A program made the translations under genes and the position numbers. Below the pieces are notes generated by a model. It was not told where the DNA came from and did no database searches. It worked only from the letters and a program-made list of their open reading frames with translations. Source: Adineta vaga (taxonomy: Eukaryota; Rotifera). From it: a DNA stretch of 64,000 nt. The stretch covers positions 13,950,001 to 14,014,000 of the forward strand of contig CP075495.1 in NCBI GenBank assembly GCA_021613535.1, written 5' to 3'. Shown in pieces: positions 36,394 through 49,800 of the stretch; position 1 is the first letter of the stretch; the number at the start of each line of letters is the position of its first letter.

Positions 36394-37266
36394 TCATGGT
36401 GTCAATATTACATATCCTTCACATTTCTCCGTTGGCGCAGCAACACCACCTTCATCATACCACCAGAAACTAACATTGACATCTTGATTTTGAATAACAT
36501 TAACTGTTTGTTTTATATAATCAGATGTTGATGCAGCTATCGAGTAGAGATATGCTGAACCTGAATGTGCTCCTCCTGGAAAAGAATATGCTAACGGTGT
36601 AATAGAAAGATTTCCAGAAGAAATCACTGTCCATCCAGTAAAATTCGACTCAAAACCACCATTGATTACTAATTCTGCATTACCTTGCGTCATACTAATA
36701 TCATCAATATGCCACTGTCCAACTTCTTCGATAAGTTGAAATTCAATAGTTAACTGACTTGATATTGCTCGATAACAACAACTAAGATATCGATAGGATG
36801 GTGCTGATGGAGTACAGATACCAGTTTTATTCCAAGAAAGTATCGGTGTTGTACACATCATGGCACCAAATGTACATGCAGATGTTGTATTTGTGAGTGT
36901 AACTAACGAAAAACAGAATGTATCGATCATGATTACGATTTAATACAAAATAAATAATGATATTACTTGAATTGGTTGAATCTAAAATAGGATCGATATA
37001 AAAACTTAAAACTCGAGATTAAATCATTTACTTTGTTTTTGATTTGTAGCATATAAAATAATACCAATAATTCCACTGATGATTAAAATTGAAAGGAGAA
37101 TACATAGTCCAAGTTTACAAAGAAATTTTCTTGAAATAATTCTCTTCTTATTTTTATTCTGATGTCTGAAAATACGTTTATTCATACAAATTGATCCTAA
37201 TGTACTGTTTCTCTTTGTTATACCTTCTATCGCAATCGATTTTGAAATCATTGTTGAATAATTCAT
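36394..37266 (-). CDS. Type II single-pass membrane protein with beta-sandwich-like ectodomain
   Basis: Exons on - are 37266-37032, an optional 15-nt microexon 36981-36967, and 36902-36394; total 252 aa with the microexon, 247 without. There is a short basic cytoplasmic segment, a transmembrane helix (LCILLSILIISGIIGIILYA), then an ectodomain with paired Cys. The ectodomain carries two motifs typical of carbohydrate-binding jelly rolls: WHIDDISMTQG and VINGGFESNFTGW. Ligand and role are unknown. An upstream frame (37570-37178, polybasic MSRKNSFKRQHSKR start) overlaps in another frame. A 28-nt GT-AG segment just before the MNYST codons would join the two; a frameshift is the alternative, so the true start may be 37570. 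Confidence 0.6.
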
Positions 37267-37570
37267 GACTATTCCCAGGTGTTATTCGATGCGTACGATG
37301 TAATGATAAATAAGTGTTCGATTTATCAAAACAATCTATTGAATTTTTCTCGTCATTTGTACAGACAGAAGAGCTTTGTTGTTGTTCTTCATTATGAATA
37401 TTCTTTTGTTGTGATTTGATAATCGTCTTAGTAGTATTCGATGATAATATTGATCGATGTACAGACACATTTAAAAAACGAGTTCTATTCAAATTTGATT
37501 GACATGTAAGATTATCTTTCGACGTTTGCCGTTTTGAATGTTGTCGTTTGAAAGAATTTTTTCGACTCAT
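37267..37570 (-). CDS. Probable N-terminal extension of the membrane protein, start uncertain
   Basis: Frame from ATG at 37570, rich in Lys/Arg/Ser/Gln, with no family match. It has the look of a cytoplasmic tail and lies exactly upstream of the transmembrane exon. It connects to it only if a tiny 28-nt intron near 37270-37300 is removed or if one base is mis-called. It may otherwise be an untranslated leader. Confidence 0.35.
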
Positions 37571-38741
37571 TTTTTTAAGTTTGATATTTTATTGCAAGAA
37601 GAACTTCAATACTTATAGAGATGTTTGATTAAATCTCATCATCTATATGTATTTTAAATTCAAAGAGAAAAGTACGTTGACATGTACTGATTCGACGTAT
37701 ATGCTTTCATTATTCTACATTTTGACTTTTTCTATAGGTTATATTCAATTAATCTATTTATATGTATCGTACTGTAATTTTCTAATTAAACAAATAAGTT
37801 ATGCATATGCAGATAACATTCACGAGGGATAAAAAATTGATTCTCTAGTGAATGAAAGATGAAAGAAACACGTTGAGAGATAGGCATATGTATATATATT
37901 TCTATTATCATTGACAAAAACTAACAAATAAACATAAGTAGAGAAACGTCGAATGAATTGACAGATTTATGAGATTGAAATTTATTCTCATCTACTTATT
38001 TGCTTGTTTTAATAGATAAATTGCTTTGAAAGAACATTTCTTTCCATACAGACATACATGTGACAATTACTGAAGAAGAAATAAACAATTGACAAATCTC
38101 TTTTTACACATTCGAACAATTGTCTTAGTCATGTACTTAACAATTGTAATCATATAATGACAAGTATACATCAAATTAGAAGAAGGAAAATAGTTAGATG
38201 AATAACATTAGATTACATTGTTCAGCATCATCATCATCCAACCATTGCCTCGCGAAAGTTCATCGGTCTGGTCGATGTATGTAAAAAACACTGTATAGAA
38301 TGCTTGTTTTATTATCTATTATTTTAACATTTTTGTTATGTGGACATTGGTCATGGATTACGCCATTGATTCGACCCCAAAACATATAATGTATACGAAT
38401 CCTGTAGCTCATTAGAACAAACCATTGAACATGATGGACACAGAGAGAAAGAGAATGACATACGCAGCAAAAATCTCTCATTTTCTATTCTCTTTTCGCT
38501 CATAAAAAAAGCAAGTAAGAAATAATAAGTCTAACAATAGAAAGAAGAACGGAAAGAGATTTTTTCTTCTCTTTCTCTCTCGATGAGAAATAGAACGAGA
38601 GACGAAGACGTATGTCTCGCTTCTCTCTCTCTGTCTCTCTCTTTCGTCTAATGTTGAACACACATACATATAAACATATCTAGAGAAAAAAATTATCATT
38701 CTTCATCGTCACTTGTCTTAAAAGAGATACAGTTTGAACTG
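37571..38741. other. Divergent intergenic, membrane protein and TRIM9
   Basis: About 1.2 kb between head-to-head genes, so it should hold both promoters. CT/GA-rich patches occur at 38560-38650 and an ATC run near 38228. No coding sequence is supported. Confidence 0.45.
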
Positions 38742-41700
38742 ATGGATCTCGAACTACGTTGTCCATCATGTAAAGAATATTATCGTTCACCTGTTTATTT
38801 ACCTTGTACACATTCGTTATGTTATACATGTGCATTAACTTCAATTCAAACAACAAATGAACATCATCCCAATCATTCGACACTTGATATTTCATCGACA
38901 TCATTTGCATCTGATCTTGATAAACTTTCATTTACTAGTGACAATGATTCAGGCGTTCTTCTAAATCGTCATTCACCTTCTTCGTCTTCATCATCATCAT
39001 CATCTTCATCTTCATCATCCATATCATCTTCCAGTCGTCCATCAAGTTTATTATTACCACCTGCACTACCTGAAATATCCTCGTCATTTCTTTCCACAAC
39101 ACCGACTCGTCATCAACCTAATAAAACATATTCGACTTGTTTACAATGTCCTGTATGTTCAAAAACAATTTTTATGGATACAACAGGTGTGCGAAGTTTA
39201 CCTAAAAATCATCTGCTCGCTGATATTGTCAATCGTTATCAAGGAGAAAAATCATCTGAACAAAAACAACAACAACATCAACAGCAAGCACCAAAGTGTC
39301 AATTATGTCGGCCTTCAGAAGAACGATGCATCACACGTATCTGCGAACAATGCAGAATTGGCTATTGCGATCAATGTCGAGAGCAATATCATCCAATGCG
39401 TGGCCCGTATTCGAAACATAATTTCCTTGATGCATTACAACATTGTTTAAATACATCGAATGAAAAAACTTTTTGTAGTGAACATTCAAATCGTTTAGCA
39501 ACATTTTATTGCCTACATTGTCGATTGGAATGTTGTCAACAGTGTTCGACTCATTTGAATCATGAAATTATACCGATTCAACAAGCAGCTAAACTATATA
39601 AGGTAAATTGAAAACTCACTGATTGCATGTTAAAAAAGGAAGTTGTTCGCTCTTTCTTCTCCATCATCTTCTTCTTCTTCTTCTTTTTTTTTAATCAACT
39701 CTCGTCTGTCTGTCCAGTTTAGTTCACTAGTCCAGACAAAACGCTTATCACGCACATACGTACGGTCAAGATCACATCCGTCTTCTTTCTTTCTCGTGAG
39801 AATGGTCAGTGAGCCCTAAGGCGTCCTTCTCGCGTTTTTTTCACTATCAAAAAAAAACGCGAGAAGAATCAAATTCGAACGCTGAACATATTTCCGATCC
39901 TCACGAGACAAAGACAAAAAACAGGAAATGTGCTGACTAATGTCTTTTGCTTTCTCTAATATTTCAAATAGTTGAACATGTTGCCTCTTTTTTCCCATTC
40001 GCATCTCTTATATACTTGAGCGCATCTGTTGTCACTCGAGCGCGAAGACACAAGAAAAAAAATTTGTTTCAACTGATGACCCTGAGAAAGATGGAGGCGT
40101 CGGTCGAAGTGCTCACGCGTGCGCATGTCATAAAGATCAATCGTATATCTCATCAAATCAATATTCAATCATAACAATTCATCTCATTGTTTTTACATTT
40201 TTCAACTGATGATAAATGATAACATAGCATATTTTGTTTTCGAAAGTTAACGAAGCAAAAATAAATCTTTGACATCATATCATTTTCTTTATTTCTAAAC
40301 TTCCTTGGGGACTTTTTCTTTTAGTCTAAATAGTCTTTGAACTTTTCACCTGTTACATAACTCGACCATCATGAAAGACATTTTATTCAGTTTTTGTTTC
40401 CTCTGGGGTATGCGTGCATGTGAGTAGTCATCTAATCTGACCATTGTCCCAAGCCTATGATCATCATCATCATCATCATCCTCATCTCCTCTCTTTTCAC
40501 ATTTTTTCCATTATTAATGAAGAAGGAAAACGGAAAAAGAAAAAAAAAGTTTTCTTCTCGTTTTTTCAATTAGTGATGCAAACAATGAACGAGAAAGAGA
40601 AAAAACCTCCGTCCGGATGACCATTCTCGCTAAAAAAGCGGCAAGATTCTGTTTGATGACCGTAGAGATATATTGTGTACTATCTAAACTATTATTGTTC
40701 TAGCACGAGGTGAAGTGTCATTGGGCGTTTTTTTTCTTTTTCTCGTTTATTATAATACAAACTTGGAGATTCTTGTTCCGCTTGTCTTCCCAAGAAACAT
40801 TACTATGTAAATTGGAAAAAGTATGATGATGCAATCAACGGAAATGTATGTGTATGCATAAATCACTTTCTTTCATTCTCTTTCTGTTTCGGATCTTTTT
40901 TTTAATGTTATTCAGTGACACCTTCGGTTTTTGTTATTTCTCTTTGTCCAATGATCAATCATTTTTCTTTTTTTTTTATTATATGATTAATAAGAAAATT
41001 TTTTAATGTCTAGACTCAATTGTCATCACAACTACAATCTTTATCGGAAAAAGCCAAATATGGTGCCGAATTCCTCGCCAAATTGAAGCAATATCCAGAC
41101 TATATCAAGGTAATTTACTTTCTGATAAGATTCGATCATTCTTCTTCTTGTTCGAATGAAAGAAAGAAGAAAATGAGAGTCGAAGACAGCTAGCAGGAGG
41201 TTAACATAGATAGAGATAATCAAGGCAGATGGTCAATCGTCTAGTCATTTGTTAGTGAAGGTCAATGTGCGATTGAGAATATTTATTTTATCATTCGATT
41301 AAATAAATTATTCCAACTGAGAAACATTCTTTCTATTGACTGATCTATTTCAATCACCTGGCATTGCTCTTATACTAATAGACTAATCCAAACAGATTCA
41401 TTTTTCTTTTATTTCTTCTGTTGAGTATGATCGTAGCTAATGAGTATTAGTCGTATGCTTCATTAGATCCATCATTCAAACAAAATAACCTTGTTAAAAG
41501 AATCTTTCTTTCTCTTTCTCCAGAGATGCGCATGTCGGATGTGAATACATGCAAGGATAAGAAAACGAAAGCAACGTAACAATTTCTCTTGATAAAATCA
41601 TCTCAATGATGAAGACATGATTGAATGAATAAATAAAACTGATTCTCACGAGAACAATTTGCCTATCTTTCATTTAGAAAAATGGAGAAATATTCGAAAA

Positions 41701-43972
41701 AAATCTTATCAAAGATATTGATAATCTTATTCATACGCTTGAAAATAAAAAACAAGAATTAGTAACTTTTATTCATGAAGAAATTGATCGAAAAATTTCA
41801 TTAATTCATCAACAATATTCAACCTATAATGCACATATTCAACAAACAACAGGTTTCCTTCAATTTTCAATTGAAGCGCTCAAAGAGTCAGATCCATATG
41901 CTTATCTTCAAGTATGTTATTTCTCTTTCATTTTTCTTCACATTCATTTGATTCCTTTTGTTAGGTATGTCATGGTTTTAATAGTAAATGCTCATCAATT
42001 TATGAACAATTTTCTGATGAATATGAATGTAAACCTCATACATCCTATGAATTTGATTTTACATTCAATACGGAATGTCTTCTACGAGAAATTCATCGTC
42101 TACAATTTCAACAAATCAAACGTAAGACAATTGTCTATATAATCGATAAACAAATCTGTCGAAATACTGTTGTCTAATCGATCTCGATTTGATAAAAAGA
42201 ATTTTCTTGATTGAGTTTCTGTTCTATACAAAGAAACAATTAGCATGTTCGAGCAATATTTATTCAGACACAAGGCATCTTTATATAGAATTACACCAGA
42301 CATATCTTTGGCGGAATATTAATGTTCACATAACAACCTTTTTAGACTTTTCTGTTTTGATCAACAAAGAAGTTTTGATAAACTAGACAATAGATAAACA
42401 GAGAATATAGAAGAAGAAGAAAATTGCGAAGAGATACATATGTGAATAGTCTCATCCTTGATGATATAAATATTATAACTTCCAGAGATTGTTTATTGAA
42501 GAAATTTTTCTCTCATGTCGATGAGTTTAGAATTGAGAATGATGATAATAATCTCTTCTTCCTATTACATATGTCTTCTATTATCAATCTGATCAGGAAC
42601 GACCTTGAGGTTTTTCCTTCTTCGTCTTTGTTTTTTGAATAAATATGACAAAAAAAAGCGAATCAAAAGTGATTTTATCATTTTACGGAAATAGTCTCTT
42701 TTTTTTGTGCTTCGCTCTGTGTGACGTGAAGAGATTTCTCAGCATAACAGCCGTGTACGGATTTCCTTTCATGCCTCTCAAGGTTTTTCTATCCCCCCTA
42801 GGAAGACAAGAGAAGAGAGTTCGATTAACAATAAATGAACAATGCTTTTCGAGATATGTCTTAATCGAATGAACTAATATTGATGTTGTATTACGTAAAT
42901 TGATGTACTTCATTTATGCCTTTCCTTCATCCTTTTTTAGCACCCTTATCTCCTCGATTTCTTGCCGAACAATGTCTATGTCATGATGAACAATCGGGTA
43001 CAATTTCAGGCACACTTGCCTGGTCGATGCGTGATCTTGGAGCTATTCAAGGCTTTATTCTTGAATTAGATGATGGAACAATCGGTTCAGATTTTCGAGT
43101 AAAGAAGAAAGAATAACATTTTTATAAGATTAATGTTTCCTTTCTTTATTCTATCTAATAGGAAGTATATGATGGTACTGAAACAATGTGTGCAGTTGAT
43201 GGTCTTCTTCCATCGCATGTCTATACAGCGCGGGTAAAAGCTTACAATCAAGCAGGTGAAAGTGCCTATAGCGAATGTATAACGCTTCATTCATCCTCCG
43301 GTATATAAACAAATCAAACAGGATATTCATTCTCTCTTTTTCTCTTGTTTTTGTTTTCTCTAGTTTATTGGTTTACATTTAATCCACGAACAGCACATCC
43401 GGATATACAATTTTTATCCAATCCATCAACAGATAATCATTATAATTTAGATTCAATCACATGTCTCAGTTCACAAGAACGTGTTGCACTTGGTTCGCGA
43501 GGCTTCCGTCATGGTATACATTATTGGGAAATTACCATTCAACGTTATGATGACAAACCTGATCCAGCATTTGGTGTGGCACGCTTTGACGTACCTAAAG
43601 AGCATATGCTTGGTAAGATTTCTCGATTCTTCCTCTTCTTTTTTAATGATTTCTTCTTTTGTTTCTGTAGGAAAAGATTCGAAATCATGGTGTATGTATA
43701 TTGATTCTCAACGTTCATGGTTTATGCATAATGGTCAGCATACAAATCGAATAAATGGTGGAATATCAGTTGGTTCAGTCATTGGAGTTTTATTAGATTT
43801 AAATAATGGAACATTAACTTTTTATATCAATGATGAAATTCATGGTCCCATTGCTTTCTCAAATTTAACTCAAGGTGGTGTTTATTATCCAGCTGTTAGT
43901 TTAAATAAAAATGTACAATTGACACTTGTCTCAGGTCTTGATCCTCCTATTCGAAGACATCAAGAATTGTAA
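38742..43972 (+). CDS. TRIM9: TRIM9/TRIM67-type E3 ubiquitin ligase
   Basis: Class I TRIM ligase that acts with netrin/DCC signalling and exocytosis in neurons. Eight exons (38742-39602, 41014-41109, 41678-41911, 41965-42121, 42941-43098, 43162-43300, 43364-43612, 43671-43972) give 731 aa (human 710). Order: RING (CPSCKEYYRSPVYLPCTHSLC, split by a Ser-rich insert as in TRIM9, then CPVCSKTI); B-box 1 (CQLC...CEQC) near 186; B-box 2 (CSEHSNRLATFYCLHC) near 244; coiled coil; COS box; FN3 (GFILELDDGTIG to AGESAYSE); SPRY (GIHYWEITIQRYDDKPDPAFGVAR to DLNNGTLTFYINDE). Introns of 1411, 568 and 819 bp are long for this genome and contain no recognised gene. The last 240 bp of exon 8 is duplicated at 58.7 kb. 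Confidence 0.95.
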
Positions 43973-45685
43973 TTACATATCGACTGTCTTTTCTTTTTTT
44001 TTCATTGTTTCGTCTTGTTGTCGGGTCTTTTCTTTTTCGTGTCTGTTTTCTGTCGAAGTAAATTTGTATACAGATGATGACAATAACAACAACAACAAAA
44101 GAGAAAACGAAATAAATTAAATTATTATGAATTGAAAATTGAATTACATTTCTATTGTTTCATTTTCTTGTCAATATGAGATGACTTTTTCATCTTTTCG
44201 AGACTTTGATTGATCATCGAAAGAAAAGAATAAAGGTGTCTTTTAATGGATATTCATACTCATTCTCTATTTGAACTGATTTTATGACGTTGGTTAATTT
44301 TTATGAGCTATTATGTACAGTAGTCGTGTGTTTGTCTACACTTCTTTCTTCTTTCTCATTGATTGATAACAATAGTTGTTAGTCATTTTTGACCTATACA
44401 AACACATATTTCTGTCACGCATTCGACACGGATGAAAAAAGAAACGACTTTACATCGATCGGGTCAACCATGAAACGCCCCGTTTGAAGACAAGAAACGA
44501 TGATGATGATGATGATGTATGACCATTCGATTGCACTCTCTAGCGGTCAGTTGACTAGTCGGCAATATTTAAATATAATAAAAGAAGTCCGAAAATGCAT
44601 TCTAAACTACTCAGTATCTACTTGAAAGAATGTGACATCAAATATTGACATGTAACTTATCGAGATATATATATAGTTTCTAATGTCTACCAGTACTTTT
44701 CTATTCTCATCGATGAGAATTAGTTGCATCATTTAACCATGTCTCATGTGTTATCGATTGTATAAATAAGATAAAACTGGAATGTAATCGAAAAAACTAA
44801 AATAAATTGATTTTTATCATGACATGTCAATTTTCATTGATTGTAATGAATGAATATGTATATAGATATCATTCTTTTTTGTTCATTGATTACTTAGATT
44901 AAGAAAAAAAAAAGAAGAAGAAGCAGCAGCAGCAGAAAGAACCTTGACTTTTCTCATCACTATCGAAGTTCATGAGGGTGTGTCCGGAACTAAAGGAACA
45001 ATCAAATTGCTGTCAACGTCAAGTTCAGTTCAATTTGTCACACGATAAATTCAATGAGGTTATTTTCTAATCACTACTCTGTAAACTGATCATCATCATC
45101 ATCATCATGAATATCTCAATGTGTTCATCTATAACTAACTATACATCCTAATCATTGATTGAATGGGTTGTGCATATGGATAATGACTGACAGCGCGTGA
45201 CCTTAACTGTGCACACGTCTAACGTCAAAAACAATCGTTGTATTAGAATTGCCTGTTTCGATTTCCCACGAGTACAATAAATAAATGCTCAATAGTAACA
45301 CGTGTGCTAACATTAGCAAGAAGAGTAAATGATGACAGATCCACTCCAATCAACTGTTGACTACTCTAGTGACATATTGATCAAGGACAAAGAGAACGCG
45401 AGAGAAAAATTCAAGTATCTGTCAAGCAAATGGTGCTACTTATTTATCATTAGTTTCTTCTATTCAATTTAGTTGATGAAAAGAAGAAAACATTTCAAGG
45501 AAAAATCTAAGAGATTTAAATGTGAACAAATTCATCTATGTTCATCATCTCCTTCATATCATCAGTAACAAACGTAGCTCGAAGGCAAAAATCGATCGAT
45601 TTTATATTCCTATAAAATGTCATTGATTCATTTTCTTTTTTGTTTTGTGCCCGTATGAAATAAAAACAGAAATCAAAGTATTAAC
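43973..45685. other. TRIM9 3' flank inside the duplicated unit
   Basis: Noncoding 1.7 kb with trinucleotide runs: GATGAT near 44502, GCAGCA near 44922 and ATCATC near 45092. It presumably contains the TRIM9 3' UTR and the promoter region of the (here decayed) TIR/SAM gene. No reading frame is present. Confidence 0.5.
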
Positions 45686-46620
45686 ATGTGATGTCGAATG
45701 AAAACTGGACAATGCAACATAGACGTCATTATTCAAATCGAGTAAAAAACTAATCCGAAGAACAATTTTTTTTTCTCAATTGATTTCATTTTTCAATCTG
45801 ATTGTTTAGTCGGCAACTTGGTTTGCTGATCGTCTCGAAGCAATTGATTTATCACTCGGTAGTCTTTTGATATTATCTAATGCTTGTCAATGTCAACGTC
45901 TGATGTTAATTGAATCAAAAGCGATTTCTAATCGAAAGATTTTATCAAAAACATCTTCATCTTATGCTTTGTTTGTTATTCTATTAGATCAATGTCAAAG
46001 TTTTACATATTTATCTAGAGAAGCAGATTATTTCTATGAATATTAAACGAAAACTATCATTACAAAAATTGATGATTTGTTAAGAAAATTAATACCATAT
46101 AAATCATTTTGTTCTATGAGAAATACGTTAACGAATCATGAAACAGTTTAAACCTTTATGCACTTGGTTTTTAGCATGTACTGAAAATGTATTAAAAGAA
46201 TATTTTCTTATCAATAATTATCAGATACGATATGAATTAATTGAACATGTCATACGTAGTTTTATATTTATCTCACGTTGTGAACAGAATGAAAGTTTTT
46301 ATATTTGCTTTCAGAATCAATTCATGATGAACGAGAAAGTTCGCTACAATGGCATTGGACAACAAGAAAATTTTCCAAGTAAATTTTTTCCAAGTAAAGT
46401 CATGCCTTAAATGGACCGATTCTCGCCCGTGCAAGATATGTAATTTTTATCTTGACAAAGAAATCCTCATGTTCCATTTTTCCATTTCTTGAATTAACCA
46501 TTGCAACATGGTTCGAAAAATCTATTATCACAATTTGTGTGGAAAATGTTTGGAACAATATGCGATCGACACTTCGTGCTTTACTTCGTAAAAACAACAT
46601 TCACATTCTATTTTTCTAAA
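45686..46620 (+). pseudogene. Decayed left copy of the TIR/SAM gene
   Basis: Aligns to the intact gene at 60706-62066 but the first ATG reads GTG. About 150 bp of exon 1, about 24 bp of exon 2, about 105 bp of the SAM domain and about 170 bp around the exon 2/3 boundary are deleted. A CAA codon has become TAA (about 46044). Homology stops near 46620, inside the intron corresponding to 62034-62095, so everything coding for TIR3 is absent. Not expected to be functional. Confidence 0.92.
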
Positions 46621-46816
46621 GTATAGGAAAAGAGCTTCTATCTATATTAAACATGGTTTAAAGTAAATTATTTTTTGAAATAGTCATCTGTGAATAAATC
46701 AACACCGCTCATAGGAAGAAAGATTTTGATGAGTCAATGAGTATGTTACAAATTTTATTTAGAAATAGAATAACAGAAATAAGAAATCGATTAATAATAC
46801 ACATTATATTTAGTTT

Positions 46817-49800
46817 TTAAAATGGATATTTATTCACAACATTTAAATTGATTGTGGAAACTAAATATTCTTTCCATTCATGTTGATGTTTAATCAAATG
46901 TTCAGAGAGATTTGGATATTTTCTATTGATCCCATCTGACAGACAAAGTAACCGTGAATATCTATTAACGAATGATGGTCGTTTTTCATCATCAAGAAAT
47001 TCCGGAATGACTTGTTGATTTCTCGAATCTAATTTTGTCAATATCATTTGAAATAATTGAATATCTTCCATTTTAGTTTGTGTTATAAATGCAAATAGAA
47101 TTAATAAATATTCTAAATGTTCATTGGACATGCTTGATGAAAGATAGGAATATTTAATTCAAAACAACGAAGATAGATTTATCTTGTTTGAACTTTATTA
47201 ATCATTTCAGAATTATAGTTTGATAAATCTGTATTTGTTGTTACTTCAACTCATCGTGATAAGTTCTTTGTTAGTATTTGTAAAAAACATTCTATTGGAA
47301 GTTTCAATAGATCAACACCATCTCGTAATCATATATAAAATTGTGTTAATTGTCGCGAAATATCTTTATATGCATGACTTCCTGTTCTCTTACAAAGAAG
47401 ATAGATCCGAATAGCAAGTGTACACAGCAGAAACAAAATGTACGGAACATTTGCAAAATTTGAAATACACTTTGTTTTACACGTTGTTAACGAAAACAGC
47501 GTGTACACGCTACACTTTGCTGACAAAACTTACATTTTGTTTTTAATCGACAAATCAGTTTATATTTAGCTCATTTTGTTGTTCTCGTCAGATATGCGTA
47601 TTAATGAATGATAAAATACTATAGAGGTAATTTTTCTTGATCAATTTTACAAATGACCCGATGATTTTTTTCTTTTTACTCTATCTACGGATACAAATAA
47701 TCTGTGTTGTAATCTCTTTTAATGGTACACGAAGTGAACACGAATGAATTAATGTTGTAATTCATTTGTAATAAATTGAAACCGAACGTTTCTTTATTTT
47801 TCTAGATAAAATATTTTAATTCAGTTTGTACACTTTGTGCAAGTTGCTTTTGAAAACAAAGTGTGCGTACACATTTTGTTGCATAAAATAAACTGTACAA
47901 AAACATTTTGTTTTTGATTTCCATTCGGAACCCTGGTTACGATTTTCATTGGATTTTTCAATTCTGCTAATAATTCATTCGAATCGACGGTCAGATCTTC
48001 TTTTGTTTCAAGAAGTTTGATTAAGTTTTCCTAAAAGAAGAAAGGAAATGTTTCTGATTTGAAAAGGTTCAATTTGAAAGAATCATAAACGACGTTTGTA
48101 TTGTTCATTAAGACACATTAATTGTCTTGCATGATTCGTACGTATTTGTTTAATAAAATCTTTTTGACAACGATATTCGATAAGACGAAGCCAAAATTCA
48201 TTCTCTAATTTATTTAGACTTAAACCCATATTAATCGAACGATCGTTGAACAAAAGATTTCTCCATTCTAAATTCAATGAAATTAATTTGATAAATTTGC
48301 CATTTTCGAAAAACTTACGTAGGCGATCGATTTGATGATAGTTAAGAATCAAACGAAATGATGAATTAATAAAGATTTCTTGATCATCAAAACGATAAAG
48401 ATTTGGAAATGTCGAAGAATATTGATCATGTCGAGAAAACCAATGTAAAAATCGATAAATAAATGGATTTAAATCTAATAGATCCCATTTATTTACAATC
48501 ACAATATTACTAAAGAACATTATAGTTAATAAATCTTTATCAAAATCATCCGATTGTTTTCCAGATAGATGAATAATATTATTTATTGGTCTTTCATATT
48601 CTTCAAGAGAAAATTCTGGTATATTTATTGAATATTTCTTTTGTTCGAAATCATTTAATGAAACTTTTCCAACTGGTTTTGATAAACATGTTCCTGTTCC
48701 TGGTCTTGAAGCAACACTTGATGATTCCCAAACCGATGATTTCTCAGTGACTTCAGTTATATTTGTTTTACTTGAACTAATACGTTGATAAGTTTTTAAT
48801 TGATCTTGAGTTGTTGTCATTCGACTACTTGTTCATGACGATAAACTTATTCTATTTTGTTTATATTCTAAATATAATAGAATTTCAAAACAAAAGAAAA
48901 TATTTAAATTTCAAAAGATCGCTTTTTGTTGTTATCGAACCATAATTAGCTATTTCTTCATTGAAATCAAGTAATAAATCATGCCATGGTAAAATATCAG
49001 TTTCAGGATTATTTACAAATAAAACAAATGTCGTATTTAATTGATTAGCTAAGATAACTGCATTTAATATGGAATTTTGATCATTGATTGATGTTGAATC
49101 ATATTTTAATAAATACTCATTTAATTCTATTAATGAAGAAAGAATTCTAAAACAAATCAAATTGAAATATTTCTTCTACCTTTTTCATTCATAATCATAT
49201 GAAGAAGATTAAAATCTGTACGAATTGGTAATAAAGTTTGTAAAATATCTTTTTGCCATTGTAATAAGCATTGTTGACGTTGATCAATATTAAATTGTGA
49301 TAAATAAGTAAAATAAAGTGCGATTTGAAGTGTATCTGTAATTGCTGTTTGTTGATTAAGTTTAGCTTGCTTAACTTCTTCTTGCCAATGATGAATATCA
49401 TTATCAATTAATTTTAACATTGCTCGTGTTTGTTCAATAACAGATCGAAGATGATTTAAACGTTTTACTTTCGATTGTAATTCAGCAAATTGTTCACGAC
49501 GTTTCGAAATAAAATCAGCTAATTCTTCTTTTAATTTTTCAGCATAAAGACGTTTTTCACCAAGAATTTTTTGACGCTAAAACAAACACATCATTCTCAA
49601 AGTCATAGAACGAATCTATATATACTTTATTGTAGAGTTTTTCATAAGCTTTTACTTGTTCTCGTAAAGATTTCTGTGCTCGTGCAACTTTTGCATATTC
49701 ATAAACAGCTAAAATCCATGCACACAGACTTGATGCTGCTTTTGATGCAGCAGCAACATAGGACGGAGTAAATGTATCAAAACTAACAATCTTTGTTAAC

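Larger units (their letters stand above)
43729..46620 (+). repeat. Left copy of a ~3-kb direct duplication
   Basis: Begins inside the last TRIM9 exon, covers its 3' flank and runs through a decayed TIR/SAM gene copy. It matches 58699-62066. From the TRIM9 stop to about 45.65 kb the copies are nearly identical: scattered single changes plus length differences in AAC, GCA and ATC runs. The last 0.9 kb aligns only with several deletions. Unit offset at the left edge is 14,970 bp. Confidence 0.93.

Noticed and set aside
38973-39030. Ser-rich run inside the TRIM9 RING as a damaging insertion
   Set aside because: TRIM9 proteins normally carry a long Ser-rich insert between RING halves, so the architecture is expected.
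44502-44518. Short tandem trinucleotides (GATGAT, also GCAGCA, ATCATC) as a possible CRISPR or regulatory array
   Set aside because: Plain microsatellites without spacers; a eukaryotic genome.
46138-46410. 90-codon frame in the left TIR copy as a separate gene
   Set aside because: Remnant of the SAM/TIR2 region with deletions; aligned directly to the intact right copy.
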